Source: Chelonoidis abingdonii
Taxonomy: Eukaryota > Chordata > Testudines > Testudinidae
Direction of reading: 5' to 3'
Length of the DNA stretch: 64,000 bases
NCBI RefSeq assembly: GCF_003597395.2
Contig: NC_133771.1
Location: forward strand, 138,394,013-138,458,012
Within the stretch, counting starts at the first letter, position 1. Each line of letters starts with the position of its first letter. Under the pieces are notes generated by a model. It was not told the DNA's origin. It saw only the letters and a list, made by a program, of their open reading frames with translations, and searched no databases. Below, piece after piece: positions 36,246 to 47,740 of the stretch. A program made the position numbers and the translations under genes.

Positions 36246-36368
36246 TATGGTGACCAGATGTCCCGATTTATAGGGACAGTCCTCATATTTGGGGCTTTTT
36301 CTTATATAGAAACCTATTACCCACCACACCCTGTCCCGATTATTCACACTTGCTATCTGGTCACCCTA
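36246..36368. repeat. hAT-like MITE, family C copy 1
   Basis: Terminal inverted repeats atggtgaccagatg and ctatctggtcaccct. Flanks TGTGGGGG (36238-36245) and TGTGGGGC (36369-36376) form an imperfect 8-bp target-site duplication, as for hAT elements. A second copy is at 62438-62559. Confidence 0.75.
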
Positions 36369-36472
36369 TGTGGGGCTGGGGCAGAATACCATAGTATTTC
36401 ATCACTAAGTGACATCTAATCAAATACTCTGTGAAAAACTGCAACACATCTTTTGCCAATACGTCAGTCATT

Positions 36473-36771
36473 TAAGGTACATCTATACTGTAATTAAATC
36501 CGTGGCCAGCCCATGCTAACTGACTCGGGCTAAGGGGCTCAGGCTCAGGGCCTGTTTAATTGCAGCATAGACATTCGGGCTTGGGCTGGAGCCTGAGGTC
36601 TGGAACCCTGTGAGGGGGGTGAGCCTCAGAACCTGGGCTCCAGCCCAAGGCCAAACATTTACACTGCTGTTTTATAGCCCTGCAGCCCAAGCCCAAGCCC
36701 AAGCCAGCTGTCCCAGGCCAGCCATGGCCATGCCATGGATCTTTTACTGCAGTGTAAACATGCCAGAAGAT
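36473..36771. repeat. TIR repeat with GGCTTGGGCT-rich centre
   Basis: The end ggtacatctatactg is inverted relative to agtgtaaacatgcc. The centre is rich in cagcccaagcccaagcc. It is of the TGTCTACAC-ended type seen in several places in this window. Confidence 0.5.
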
Positions 36772-37691
36772 GTGAACACATTTAGGGTAAGATGTTGTGA
36801 TACAAAAAATCACTGTCTCATCACCACCAAAATCTATGGTAGAAAGCAGCCAAATTTCACAGTGCAAATATAACTGTGGTGCTAATAGATCTGCGAGCTG
36901 CTTCAAGCCCTTTAAAAATGCCATGGGAAGTTTGGATAACTTATCCAGTAGTTTGGGAATATATACTAGTACTAAAACTTTCACTAAAGATTTACCAAAA
37001 GCAGCAAAATAATTTTAAATGGCAAAGCAAACTTTGAGGGAAACCTGATGATAGATGTATACATTTCATAGATTATTCTGTGATTGAAGCCAAGTATTCT
37101 GTGTGGTCACATTTAGATATTGGATTTTATGTTCAAGATTTCTCCAAATACCATTATTTTAATATTAAAACTTGTAATTTTACACTAGCACTTAAATTAG
37201 CAATATATTTTTCAGCATTAGCAGAAAAATCTAGACACACTATGAAAATACTCAACTTGGTTTTACATTAGTAACCTCAAGTTTATCTCAATTCACCTTT
37301 TTTTTGTCTTTCTAAACATGATGAAGTATTGAGAAGGTATGTGAACAGATTCTGGAAGTCCATTACTTAATTCTAAAATGAACATCTCCCCAGTAGGCCA
37401 GAGACAAACAGAGGGTTATCAAATATTCACCTTCTCTAGACTATAGGTTCAGACAGTGTGTCACATTGCTACTTGTAACTTGAAAAAAGTGCGGTAGTTT
37501 GCAGTAACTGAATTCAGTTTTTGATTGATGTGAAACCAGGAGGTATAATGTGTCCACACAGTAGTTAATCAATCTCTTGTGTTCTTAGTCATTTAAAAAG
37601 ACAGAATCCTTAGAAGATAATATTTCAGACACACATTCTGGAATGCCATGTTACTAGAAGGTAATAAATATTGATACATTTTTATTTTTAC

Positions 37692-37788
37692 CTGAGGATT
37701 CTTGTTAAGAGCTTGGCCTTCCAATGTGTAAATAGAGCACAGTTCAGACAAGCAATTAAATATGCTTCGGGGATATATTAGCTTGGTG
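37692..37788 (-). other. Candidate 97-nt cassette exon within PCNX2 (uncertain)
   Basis: An AG acceptor (gtattcttgcag) and a CAG/GTAAAA donor bracket 97 nt. They are open in exactly the frame supplied by the upstream exon (two bases CA plus C), reading TKLIYPRSIFNCLSELCSI then YTLEGQALNKNPQ. The other two frames contain stops. Because 97 is not a multiple of three, joining to the normal acceptor at 28257 gives TGA immediately after the exon, a truncated or decay-prone transcript. I do not recall this segment in human PCNX2. A 32-codon open frame arises by chance about one time in five, so this is a hypothesis only. Confidence 0.3.
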
Positions 37789-37799
37789 CTGCAAGAATA

Positions 37800-40240
37800 C
37801 AGATCAGTTTACTACTGTATAATTCAGTAACTGACATTGAGCTAAACCTTCTGGCCCAATTCACTCTACTGCAGGGGATAGAATTCACTACTGATGCAAA
37901 AATAGTTATTGATACAATTATTACATTTATTATTGTAATTGTAGGTTGTTAAGAGCTTGGTTTCACCTTTACTGAATTTTATGAGATATTTACAATTATT
38001 TTCATACACATATGCTTGAGAACAGGATAGCTGATGTGCTTATTAAAACTAGTTATTTAATTACATAAAATATACATGATAACTAAGGAAATTCCATGTA
38101 AATATCTGTTTTCTGTCAACCACTGACAGGCACCAAAAATGTCAAGGAAAACACCACCTCTTTAGTCATAAAACCATATTTATTACCTTATAAATGTGAT
38201 TTCACTGAATCTGGAATGCAGCTTTATAACTTCTATTTTGCTTTAATGTTCTATTTTATTTTATACCATGTTTCTGAACATTATGTAATTGTTACTCTGA
38301 TTTATTCCTTGTATAGAATATTTGACAGAAGACTTCAACTGTAAATGTACTACACCTGGTACGTGGTAAATCAAGGAACCATTTGGTCAATAGGAAAACA
38401 ACCAAAAAGTGTGTCTTCTCAAACAACCAGATACTTCCCCCATGTACAAAACACCAGTTTGATACAGACATGAGTTTTATTTCAAAAAAATCTTTTAGAA
38501 TATTTATGTTTTGGAAAGAAATATGATTGTGTAAAAGAATGTGAGGATGCTCTTCAGTCAGAATATTTTAAAGATGAGTGATGCTTAGAATGTGTTATCA
38601 GAGTAGGCCTCTTTAAGCCCACACAAAGAATTTTAGAAATATCCTTACTGAAATTGATTTCTTTTATAAACACTCTAAAGTCTTCAAATTTTCAGAACAT
38701 TTATGCTTGGAAGTGTTTGCAGAAGAAAATGGTTACTTCTAACTCATGTTTCCTCTTAACAGTGAAAACCTTTGTTGTCCCTCAAATGCTAAAGATAGAA
38801 TAAGCTTCCTTTGAGATGTTTATTTGCAAATGTTTTGCATCTAAATGCAAGCGCTAACTATATTAACTGCCTGATACCATTGTGATATGAACAGTTAGAT
38901 GTTTTATAGACCAATATGTAAACCTACTAACTTGTTATAACTGGTTATTAACATTAGCAGCCATGAGTATAAAACACGTATCTAATTGGGGAATTAATCA
39001 GTTATCTTGCAGTGTTTAAGGAACTTCTTTTCAAACTCAGGAACACAGGAAAAACCAGTCCAAGGGTTGTTAAGAAGGAAAGACAATACATTATTTAAGT
39101 TTAAAGACTCTCTGTATGAATCATTTAAATTCAAAAACACTATTTAAAAAAAACCAGCAAGATTTTGATGTAGAAAATAGGAGTGTTTGGACCAAACTTT
39201 AAACAGAATTTTTACTCCCATAAAACCCTGATGGAACTAATGGGATATCTCAGAACAAACTGAACACCACAAAGAATTAAAACTCCAGCTTTAAAAATGT
39301 TCGGCAAATTTCCTGCACCAAAGACAAAAGCAATAAAACCCATAAAATTGAAGAATGACAACCCTGTGGCATACATATTAGCAGATTGAATATCTATGAG
39401 TTGAAGATCCTACCAGACCATATCATGAAAGTGTTGAGCCAATGCAGGGTGACAGCGGCTGATACCTGAATCCAGCCAACCCCCTGAAGGTGTGCTTTCC
39501 ACCTTCAGAGAGTATGGGGAGAAAAGAGTACAAATTCTTTCAGACTGAGACATGCTCTCACATACTCTTTACACATTATTAATGCACTCTTATGCTCTCA
39601 GCTCAGCCTGCTCATCTCATCTCTACAAGCAAGTAAGCAGCAGAGGCAAGACATATATGAACAACAAAAAAGAACACAGCATCAAGAAGCAGCATCTTTC
39701 AAAGTCCAGTGCTGCTTCTGTGACACGATGACATCATCAAGATTTCAGCATCATTGATGCTACCCTGGGACAATAGTAACAGACTTTATGATCAGTGTCA
39801 TTTTATAATTACATCCTTAATCACAGAAAATTCCCAGATCACGCACTGTAAATTATGAAATAGAACTGAAAGCTACTCTCATACATAACACCTTTCTTTT
39901 GCATGCTTTATAAATCTGTTTTTGAAAGAACCACACAAAGGAAGAAATCTAGCACTGCTTATAACCAACCAGCAGGCACAGAACACTCTAAAGGCTTTAT
40001 CTGGAATCCAATTTGTGGTCATGGGGTAACTTGTGTTAACCAGCATGACTGTAAGATGAGCCCTAGAGTAAAGAAGTGTCTTGGAATAAATGGTTGTGGA
40101 GTGTCTAGATTAGCATTCACAAGTGCGGTAATTAACCAATCAAGGTAACAAGTTATAACAGGACTACAAAGCCAAAAATAGCAGTATTGGTGCAGTGATT
40201 CTGGAGGAGGAAGTAGAAGGAAACACAGGTTACTGGGAAT
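37800..40240. other. PCNX2 intron, no recognised feature
   Basis: AT-rich. No CR1, SINE or TIR signature was seen. It ends at the CR1 3' end. Confidence 0.4.
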
Positions 40241-42560
40241 CACAGAATAGAATATCAGGGTTGGAAGGACTTCAGGAGGTCATCTAGTCCAACCCCCTGC
40301 TCAAAGCAGGACCAATCTCCAACTAAATTATCCCAGCCAGTGCTTTGTCAAGCCCAACCTTAAAAACCTCTAAGGAAGGAGATTCCACCACCTTCCTAGA
40401 TAACCCATTCCTGTGCTTCACCACCCTCCTAGTGAAAAAGTTTTTTTCTAATATCCAACCTAAACCTCCCCCACTGCAACTTGAGACCATTACTCCTTGT
40501 TCTATCATCTGCTACCACTAAGAACATAGAGGGAATGATCACATCCCTCGATCTGCTGGCAATGCCCCTACTTATACAGCCCAAAATGCCATTAGCCTTC
40601 TTGGCAACAAGGCACACTGTTGACTCATATCCAGCTTCTCATCCACTGTAACCCCTAGGTCCTTTTCTGCAGAACTGCTGCCTAGCCATCGGTCCCTAGT
40701 CTGTAGCAGTGCATGGGATTCTTCCATCCTAAGTGCAGGACTCTGCACTTGTCCTTGTTGAACCTCATCAGATTTCTTTTGGCCCAATCCTCTAATTTGT
40801 CTAGGTCCCTCTGTATCCTATCCCTACCCTCCAGCATATCTACCACTCCTCCCAGTTTAGTGTCATCTGCAAACTTGCTGAGGGTGCAATCCACGCCATC
40901 CTCCAGATCATTAATGAAGATATTTGACAAAACCGGCCCCAGGACCGACCCTTGGGGCACTCCGCTTGATACCAGCTGCCAACTAGACATGGAGCCATTG
41001 ATCACTACCCGTTGAGCCCGACGATCTAGCCAGCTTTCTATCCACCTTATAGTCCATTCATCCAGCCCATACTTCTTTAACTTGCTGGCAAGAATACTGT
41101 GGGAGACCATATCAAAAGCTTTGCTAAAGTCAAGGAATAACACATCCCACTGCTTTCCCCTCATCCACAGAGCCAGTTATCTCATCATAGAAGGCAATTA
41201 GGTTAGTCAGGCATGACTTGCCCTTGGAATCCATGCTGACTGTTCCTGATCACTTTCCTCTCCTCTAAGTGCTTCAGAATTGATTCCTTGAGGACCTGCT
41301 CCATGATTTTTCCAGGGACTGAGGTGAGGCTGACTGGCCTGTAGTTCCCCATCCTTCCTCCTTTCCCTTTTTTAAAAGATGGGCACTACATTAGCCTTTT
41401 TCCAGTCATCCAGGACCTCCCCCATCACCATGAGTTTTCAAAGATAATGGCCAATGGCTCTGCAATCACATCCGCCAACTCCTTTAGCACCCTCATGCAT
41501 GCAGCATCCAGCCCCATGGACTGTGCTCATCCAGCTTTTCTAAATAGTCCTGAACCACTTCTTTCTCCACAGAGGGCTGCTGGTCACCTCCTCCCCATAC
41601 TGTGTGCTGCCCAGTGCAGTAGTCTGGGAGCTGACCTTGTTCGTGAAGACAGAGGCAAAAAAAAAATTGAGTACATTAGCTTTTTCCACATCCTCTGTCA
41701 CTAGGTTGCCTCCCTCATTCAGTAAGGGGCCACACTTTCCTTGACTTTCTTCTTGTTGCTAACATACCTGAAGAAACCCTTCTTGTTACTCTTAACATCC
41801 TTGCTAGCTGCAACTCCAAGTGTGATTTGGCCTTCCTGATTTCACTCCTGCATGCCTGAGCAATATTTTTTTACTCCTCCCTGGTCATTTGTCATCTTCC
41901 ACTTCTTGTAAGCTTCTTTTTTGTGTTTAAGATCAGCAAGGATTTCACTGTTAAGCCAAGCTGGTCGCCTGCCATATTTACTATTCTTTCTACACATCAG
42001 GGATGGTTTGTTCCTGCAACCTCAATAAGGATTCTTTAAAATACAGCCAGCTCTCCTGGACTCCTTTCCCCTCATGTTATTCTCCCAGGGATCCTGCCCA
42101 TCAGTTCCCTGAGGGAGTCAAAGTCTGCTTTTCTGAAGTCCAGGGTCCATATTCTGCTGCTCTCCTTTCTTCCTTGTGTCAGGATCCTGAACTCACCATC
42201 TCATGGTCACTGCCTCCCAGGTTCCCATCCACTTTTGCTTCCCCTACTAATTCTTCCTGTTTGTGAGCAGCAGGTCAAGAAGAGCTCTGCCCCTAGTTGG
42301 TGACTGAAGTCCCCCATGAGAACCAGGGCCTGTGATCTAGTAACTTCTGTTAGTTGCCTGAAGAAAGCCTCATCCCCCTGGTCTGGTGGTCTATAGCAGA
42401 CTCTTACCACGACACTACCCTTGTTGCTCACACTTCTATACTTAATCCAGAGACACTCAGGTTTTTCTGCAGTTTCATACTGGAGCTCTGAGCAGTCATA
42501 CTGGGAGATGTGGGAGTCCACATCTCTTGTGCATGCCAGAATAGTTCTCTTCTGGGATTC
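40241..42560 (-). mobile_element. CR1 LINE, 5'-truncated, about 2.3 kb
   Basis: The plus-strand left end cacagaatagaatatcaggg is the reverse complement of the CR1 3' end. Moving right (5' in the element) come the 3' region, reverse transcriptase (40682-41164) and part of the endonuclease (42207-42521, with VCYRPPDQGDEAFFRQL and LVLMGDF). Several frames are needed, so it is not functional. It sits in the 19.4-kb PCNX2 intron on the same strand as the gene. Confidence 0.9.
40682..41164 (-). pseudogene. CR1 reverse transcriptase core
   Basis: A 160-codon frame containing [17 protein letters not shown] (catalytic Asp at residue 12), [18 protein letters not shown], and the active-site FADDTKL near residue 98. 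It then runs into [19 protein letters not shown], the thumb region. It copies element RNA at a nicked target in active relatives. The frame is interrupted on both sides: the next part ([18 protein letters not shown], 40572-40787) is in another frame. The ATG at 41164 is incidental, since ORF2 begins about 1.5 kb upstream in complete elements. Confidence 0.85.
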
Positions 42561-43891
42561 CTCTACCCCAGCACTTGGAGGTCTCTTTGGATGTAGGTAG
42601 GATCAGTGGATTCACAACTACACAGGCTCAACAGCCCAGCCCCTTCCTTTTAATGCAGACTTCAATAGCCACAGACTATGATAGCTCTGAAGCTGTAGGA
42701 GCAGTCCCACAATGGCTACACTGCTATACTGCAGACTGAGGATAAGGAAGAGTTAAAAGTCCCTTGACTACAGAAGTCCTAGAGTATAGTATGCTCTCAA
42801 CTCAAGCTCCAGCTATTTGGCCTCAGGTTCTCTCTCTCTATTTTCAATGAGCTTTCCATTAGTTCACAGAAAAAAACTTTGGGACAGTTGAAAGTAAAGG
42901 GGCATTTGCAGGGCTAGTGGGCTCCCTCACCATCCCATGAAAAACAGTGCCATGCCCAAGTAACTTTCAGGTCCTTCCCTCTGGGCACAGTTTATCAACT
43001 CAAATACAAAACGTAAGCAAAGCATCAAAAACAAAGCATGGGCTACAGTTTCCAGAGGCTTTCTCCCCTTGCCTCTGTCAGTGCTGAGAAGAGGACATGC
43101 CTTCCCTTCAATTCCTGCTTCAGAGCCTACTGCAGGCACCCATGTCCCTCCTGAAGCTCTCTCAGCTCTTTATAGAAAACACCTGACATCCTCCCAGCTG
43201 AGTCTGAAAAGGGCTGCTGGTACCAGGATCTTAAAGGGACAGACCATCCTGTTACAGCATTCCACTAAGCTATCATCGTTCCTAGCACAGCAACACAGGC
43301 ATCTTTGCAAAGTCTCCTCTGAATGCCCAATGTCACATTCATTTAAAACAAAACAATACTTATGCCTCATAACCAATGAGCCTTCTCCCCTAGCCTGGTC
43401 CTGAAGTTCTCTGAATGCTGTTCAACATAACATAGAAAAACATTCAAATATTATCATAAAACCACCTTTATGAACTTTTATACAAAAATCCAAAAACATG
43501 GAGCATAACAGATAAAGGGATGGGAGAACACTGGGAAGTAGAAGTAATCAACATTGGTCATTTTAAAACCAATTTGAGAAAAAAAAAAACAAACAACAAC
43601 ATTGTTTAGGTACTGTTCTGAAGTGGCATGATGGCCATTATGTATTTCAGACAGTTAGGAGGGTTAATATCCTAGAGACTGCAAAAGCATGCTCACTTGC
43701 TGACATAATACATGATGGTCAGATCCATAAAAGGCCAGTAGGCAAGGCCAAATAAGCAATAGGACAATAAGCAGAAAGTTCAAACCTACCCCCAATGTTT
43801 TAATTACAGCCCCAAAGACAGCTCTAAATATAAAGTAGCTATTACTAGCTGATAAGAAAAACAAACCATAGTGGGTATTTTCCTTTTCTTT
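42561..43891. other. PCNX2 intron between CR1 and RTE-like LINE
   Basis: The part near 43080-43260 (ending ttaaagggacagaccatcct) resembles LTR-type sequence of turtles, but neither ends nor a partner were found. Confidence 0.3.
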
Positions 43892-44234
43892 ATAGATATC
43901 AACATCATATCACATCACACCAAGTCTGTGGTGATGGACGAGTGACAAAGCAGCAGGTGTGGACACACTGGGAGCTGTAGCAGCGGACCTGCACACAGGC
44001 GGCTCAGGTATAATGGTCGCTCCTCACTGACCGAAGCAGCAGTGGAGCTCGGCGTCTTCTTGAGCGACTGAGCAGCCCTATTCAGGATTGCACTGCTCAC
44101 CTCCGTAGAATGAGGAGGGGGCTAGAAAAGGTGCCCTAAACATTGCCTGCTTCACGTTACCCTGGCCAGCATATCGCAGCTGGCGAGGATCCCCTAAAAG
44201 CGGTTGAACAAAAAAAAAAAAAAAACAAAAAAAC

Positions 44235-45822
44235 GTAGAGTGACATCGATCACCATTGGCACATGGAATGTGCGCACACAACATCACGGCAGATAGACCA
44301 GAGAGAAGAACAGTACTTGTCGCCAGAGAGCTCGCATGCTACAACATTGACATTGCAGCCCTTAGCGAAACTCGCTTTGCTAATGAAGGACAGCTGTCCG
44401 AGTCAGGCGGAGGTTATACATTCTTCTGGAGTGGCCATAGTAGTGATGAGCATTGCAAATCTGGAGTTGGCTTCGCCATCAAGAATCATCTTGTTCGGAA
44501 ACGTGCCAGTCCCCCCAAGGGTATGAATGATTGTCTCATGACAATGCAGCTTCCGCTTCAAAAAGGAAAACAAGCTACTTTGATCAGCACATACGCTCCC
44601 ACAATGATTAGCCCAGAGGACGTGAAGAATAAATTCTATGAAGATCTAGATGCTCTGCTATCATCAGTGCACCGCACAGACAAGCTGATCCTGCTTGGCG
44701 ATTTTAAACGCAAGAGTCGGATGCGATGCCGCAGCCTGGAAAGGAGTCATGGGGAAAAATGGAGTGGGAAAGTGTAACAGCAATGGCCTGTTACTGCTGA
44801 AAACTTGTGCAGCACATGACCTTCGGATCACCAATACGGTCTTCCGCCTCCCTACCCGTAACAGGACTTCATGGATGCATTCCCGTTCCAAGCGCTGGCA
44901 TCTGATTGACTATGTCATCATCAGGAGAAGGGACAGACAAGATGTCAGGGTTACAAAAGCTATGTGCAGCGCTGACTGTTGGACGGATCACAGGCTCATA
45001 GTATCCAAAATGAAGCTCCGTATCATGCTGAAGAGACGACCACAAGGCTGTAAGGCTCTCAAAAGGATCAACGTGTCAAAGCTGAAGAACAGTCGCATCA
45101 CCGAAAATCTAGCAGAAGACCTAGAGAATGAGCTTGCTGATCTTCGTATTGAGGATGACGCTGAGAAAGACTGGGAGCGATTTCACAACACTGTCCATAC
45201 AGCTGCATCGAAGGTGCTGGGGCCCTCCATATGCAGGCGGCAAGACTGGATTGATATAAATGATGCAGAAATCCAGGCCTTACTTGCTGAGAAGCACCGC
45301 CTGCATTGTGCATATCAGAACGACCCATCCTCAGCAGCAAAGACAACAGCCTTTATCAACGCTCGCAGAATAGTACAGAACCGACCGCGCAAAATGCAGG
45401 ACTTGTGGCTGAGCGCCAAAGCAGGTGAAATACAGGCGTATGCAGACAGGAACGACTATAAGCAGTTCTATGAAGCCCTCAACACACTCTATGGTCCACA
45501 GTCTTCTCGGAGCTTTCCCCTCCTGAACTCTGATGGCACTGTGCTTCTTACAGAGAAGATGCAGATTCTCCAGAGATGGGCTGAACATTTTGAAGCAGTT
45601 CTCAACTGCCCCTCAGTCATCAATGATGAAGCCATTGACAAGATGCCCCAGGCTGCAGTCAGTGACTCCATGGATGCTTCACCAGAAAAGGACGAAGTGA
45701 AGAAAGCCATCAACCAGCTGTCAAGTGGCAAAGCAGAAGTGTACAAAGTCGATAGACCTGTGCTGCTACGGAAACACACTGAGCTGTTTCACTCCTTCTG
45801 GAAGCAGGGATCCATTCCATAA
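44235..45822 (+). pseudogene. LINE endonuclease and N-terminal RT linker, frameshifted
   Basis: The apurinic-type endonuclease begins ITIGTWNVRT near 44247, changes frame near 44290, and continues RPERRTVLVARELACYN, ALSETRFANEG (catalytic Glu), ISTYAPTM, and ILLGDF near 44697. A single inserted base after GATTTT at about 44700-44706 shifts the frame. The second frame carries [18 protein letters not shown] and CWTDHRLI (the conserved Asp-His pair), then a long charged linker. It ends with TAA at 45820-45822, where the same frame continues beyond, so this is a nonsense codon. These proteins are often mis-annotated as craniofacial development protein 2-like. Confidence 0.8.
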
Positions 45823-47405
45823 GAATTTAGAGATGCGTCCATTGTGCACCTCTACAAGAGGAAGGGCAATAGCCAAGTATGCGACAATCACCTTGGAATC
45901 TCGCTGCTCTCTACAGCGGGGAAAGTTCTTGCATGGGTTCTGTTGAACCGACTGATCGTTCACCTGGAGCAGGGCTTACTGCCAGAATCACAGTGCAGCT
46001 TCCGCAAGGGACATGGGACTATTGACATGATCTTCGCTGCGCATCAGCTACAGGAGAAATGTCAAGAGCAGAATCGTGAACTCTACACAACTTTTGTGGA
46101 CCTTCACGAAAGCGTTCGAACTCTTGTCAGTTGCAGGGCCTGTGAGGATCTTGTCAAAATTCGGCTGTCCAGACAGTTCATACGAATGGTTACATCAATT
46201 TCATCCACAGTATGATGCTCATGTTCTGGATGACAGTGAACATCTGAGTTTTCCCAGTACAATGCGTCAAGCAATGGGTGTGTTTTAGCACCCGGACTTT
46301 GTTTTCAGCTGATGTTCTCTGCACTCTGACTAATGCCTTTTCAACACTGCCACTGAAGGAGTAGCCTGAAAAGTACAGAACTGATGGAACTATTCAATCT
46401 GAGGCGACTGCATGCCATCACCAAGGTGAAGGAAAACTGTACTTCGAGACTTTCTCTTTGCCAGTATTGTGCTCTGAATGCTGAGTACAGAGCCAGAAAT
46501 GCAAGCCAGTATGGACAAGTTTCCATCCGCATGCAGCAACTTCGGTCTCCCATTAACATCAAGAAGACTGAGGTCATGCCACTCCATGCTCGTACTCAGA
46601 ACCGTCCATCACTGTAAATGGACAGAGACTTCAGGCAGTGAACCACTTCATGTACCTGGGCAGTACCCTTTCCTGAGCAGTGTCAATCAATGATGAAGTA
46701 AACTTCAGAATTGCTAAAGCCAGCTCTGCATTTGGCCGATTGTGCTCCAACGTCTGGGAACATCGAGGGATCAGCCTACCAATGAAGTTGAAGGTCTACC
46801 GAGCAGTGGTGTAAGCCTGCGAGACGTGGACTGTCTATCGGAGTCATGCACGAAGGCTCAATCACTCCCACATTTCTTGTCTGCAAAAGCTTCTAAAAAT
46901 CAGATGGCCAGACAAAGTGCCCGATACTGAAGTCCTTACCAGAGCCAGTCTGCCGTCAGTTCACATACTGCTGATGAGAGCCCAGACCAGATGGGCTGGA
47001 CATGTCGTGAGAATGTCAGAGGAGTGCATTCCTAAACAGTTCTTCTACAGAGAAATCACCCAGGGAAAGCGCTCCCATGGAGGACAAAAGAAGCAGTTCA
47101 AGGACACGCTGAAGACCTCTCTGAAGTCCCTCGAGAACCACCACCACCACATGGGAAACCCTTGCACTGAACCGTCCAGCAAGGCGCAGCCTCATTCACA
47201 CAGGCAGTAATACTTCTGAGGCGAGGCATACTGCTGAGGCTGAGGCGTACTGCTGAGGCTGAAAGAAAGCGTGAGCTGCGCAAGTCCAGAGCTGTCCGCA
47301 CATCATCGACAGTGCCATCACGTCTGCCCGACGTGTGACAGGATGTTCCACGCCCAAATCGGACTGATCAGTCATCTTCGGACGCACAGAGCCCGCTTAT
47401 CGAAC
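45823..47405 (+). pseudogene. LINE reverse transcriptase and C-terminal zinc finger, decayed
   Basis: The frame continues GISLLSTAGKVLAWVLLNR and PESQCSFRKGHGTIDMIF, standard RT blocks. It breaks near 46110, within the first catalytic block. The expected active-site FADD block near 46455-46480 is mutated and no YADD or FADD is readable. The C-terminal part (46917-47210) has RWAGHVVRMSEECIPKQFF and QGKRSHGGQKKQFKDTLK. The final part (47325-47387) is a clean C-X2-C-X12-H-X3-H finger. Breaks are described only; the copy cannot encode an active RT. Confidence 0.75.
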
Positions 47406-47646
47406 AAATGAGTTGTTGAGGTCTTCATCAACAATGATGAATGAACATCATAGATATCTTTACAACATGGTCGCTTCCCCTCCCCACCTTCTACATAAAA
47501 TTAAAAAAAAAATCTGCATGCCTTGACATCTCTAAAACAGATTAGCACATTTCTTACTCATCACATGTCTCTTTCACAGCTAGAATCGGTTTTGTAGCTT
47601 CCAGCACTGAAAAGTCTAACATGTTTAAAAATAAGAATTTACTTAC

Positions 47647-47740
47647 TGAGCATCAGAAATACAATCATAATTTGATGTCTGATATCGGGTATTTCCTTCC
47701 TTCTGACTGCCAGCCTTTAAATAGCAGGATCTAATTTCCC
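47647..47740 (-). CDS. PCNX2: PCNX2 coding exon
   Basis: The exon is 94 nt: two bases, 30 codons, two bases. The acceptor lies in a run of A and G (taaag before GGGAAATT) and the donor is GTAAGT. It encodes GEIRSCYLKAGSQKEGN, then TRYQTSNYDCISDA, matching human GEIRSCYLKSGNQKEG and NNDCLSQA. It ends with CA of a codon completed by the next exon. The following intron, 19.4 kb, is the largest in the window and carries most of its LINE content. Confidence 0.93.

Larger units (their letters stand above)
43901..47449 (+). mobile_element. RTE-like non-LTR retrotransposon (LINE), near full length, decayed
   Basis: The nonamer ATAGATATC occurs just before (43892-43900) and just after (47450-47458) the element, a plausible target-site duplication giving 3549 bp. 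It has a leader with an A-rich stretch (44210-44232), one polyprotein with endonuclease then RT, a C-terminal C2H2 finger, and an ATGA-rich 3' end without a poly-A tail. Compact size, single ORF and short-repeat tail fit the RTE group. Clade assignment is by layout only. It is opposite in strand to PCNX2. Confidence 0.8.

Noticed and set aside
36556..36984. 142-residue minus-strand ORF
   Set aside because: It spans a TIR repeat with CAGCCCAAG units; no conserved domain.
44256..45822. Host gene craniofacial development protein 2-like
   Set aside because: The motifs are those of a LINE endonuclease and RT linker; the name is a common mis-annotation of this retroelement.
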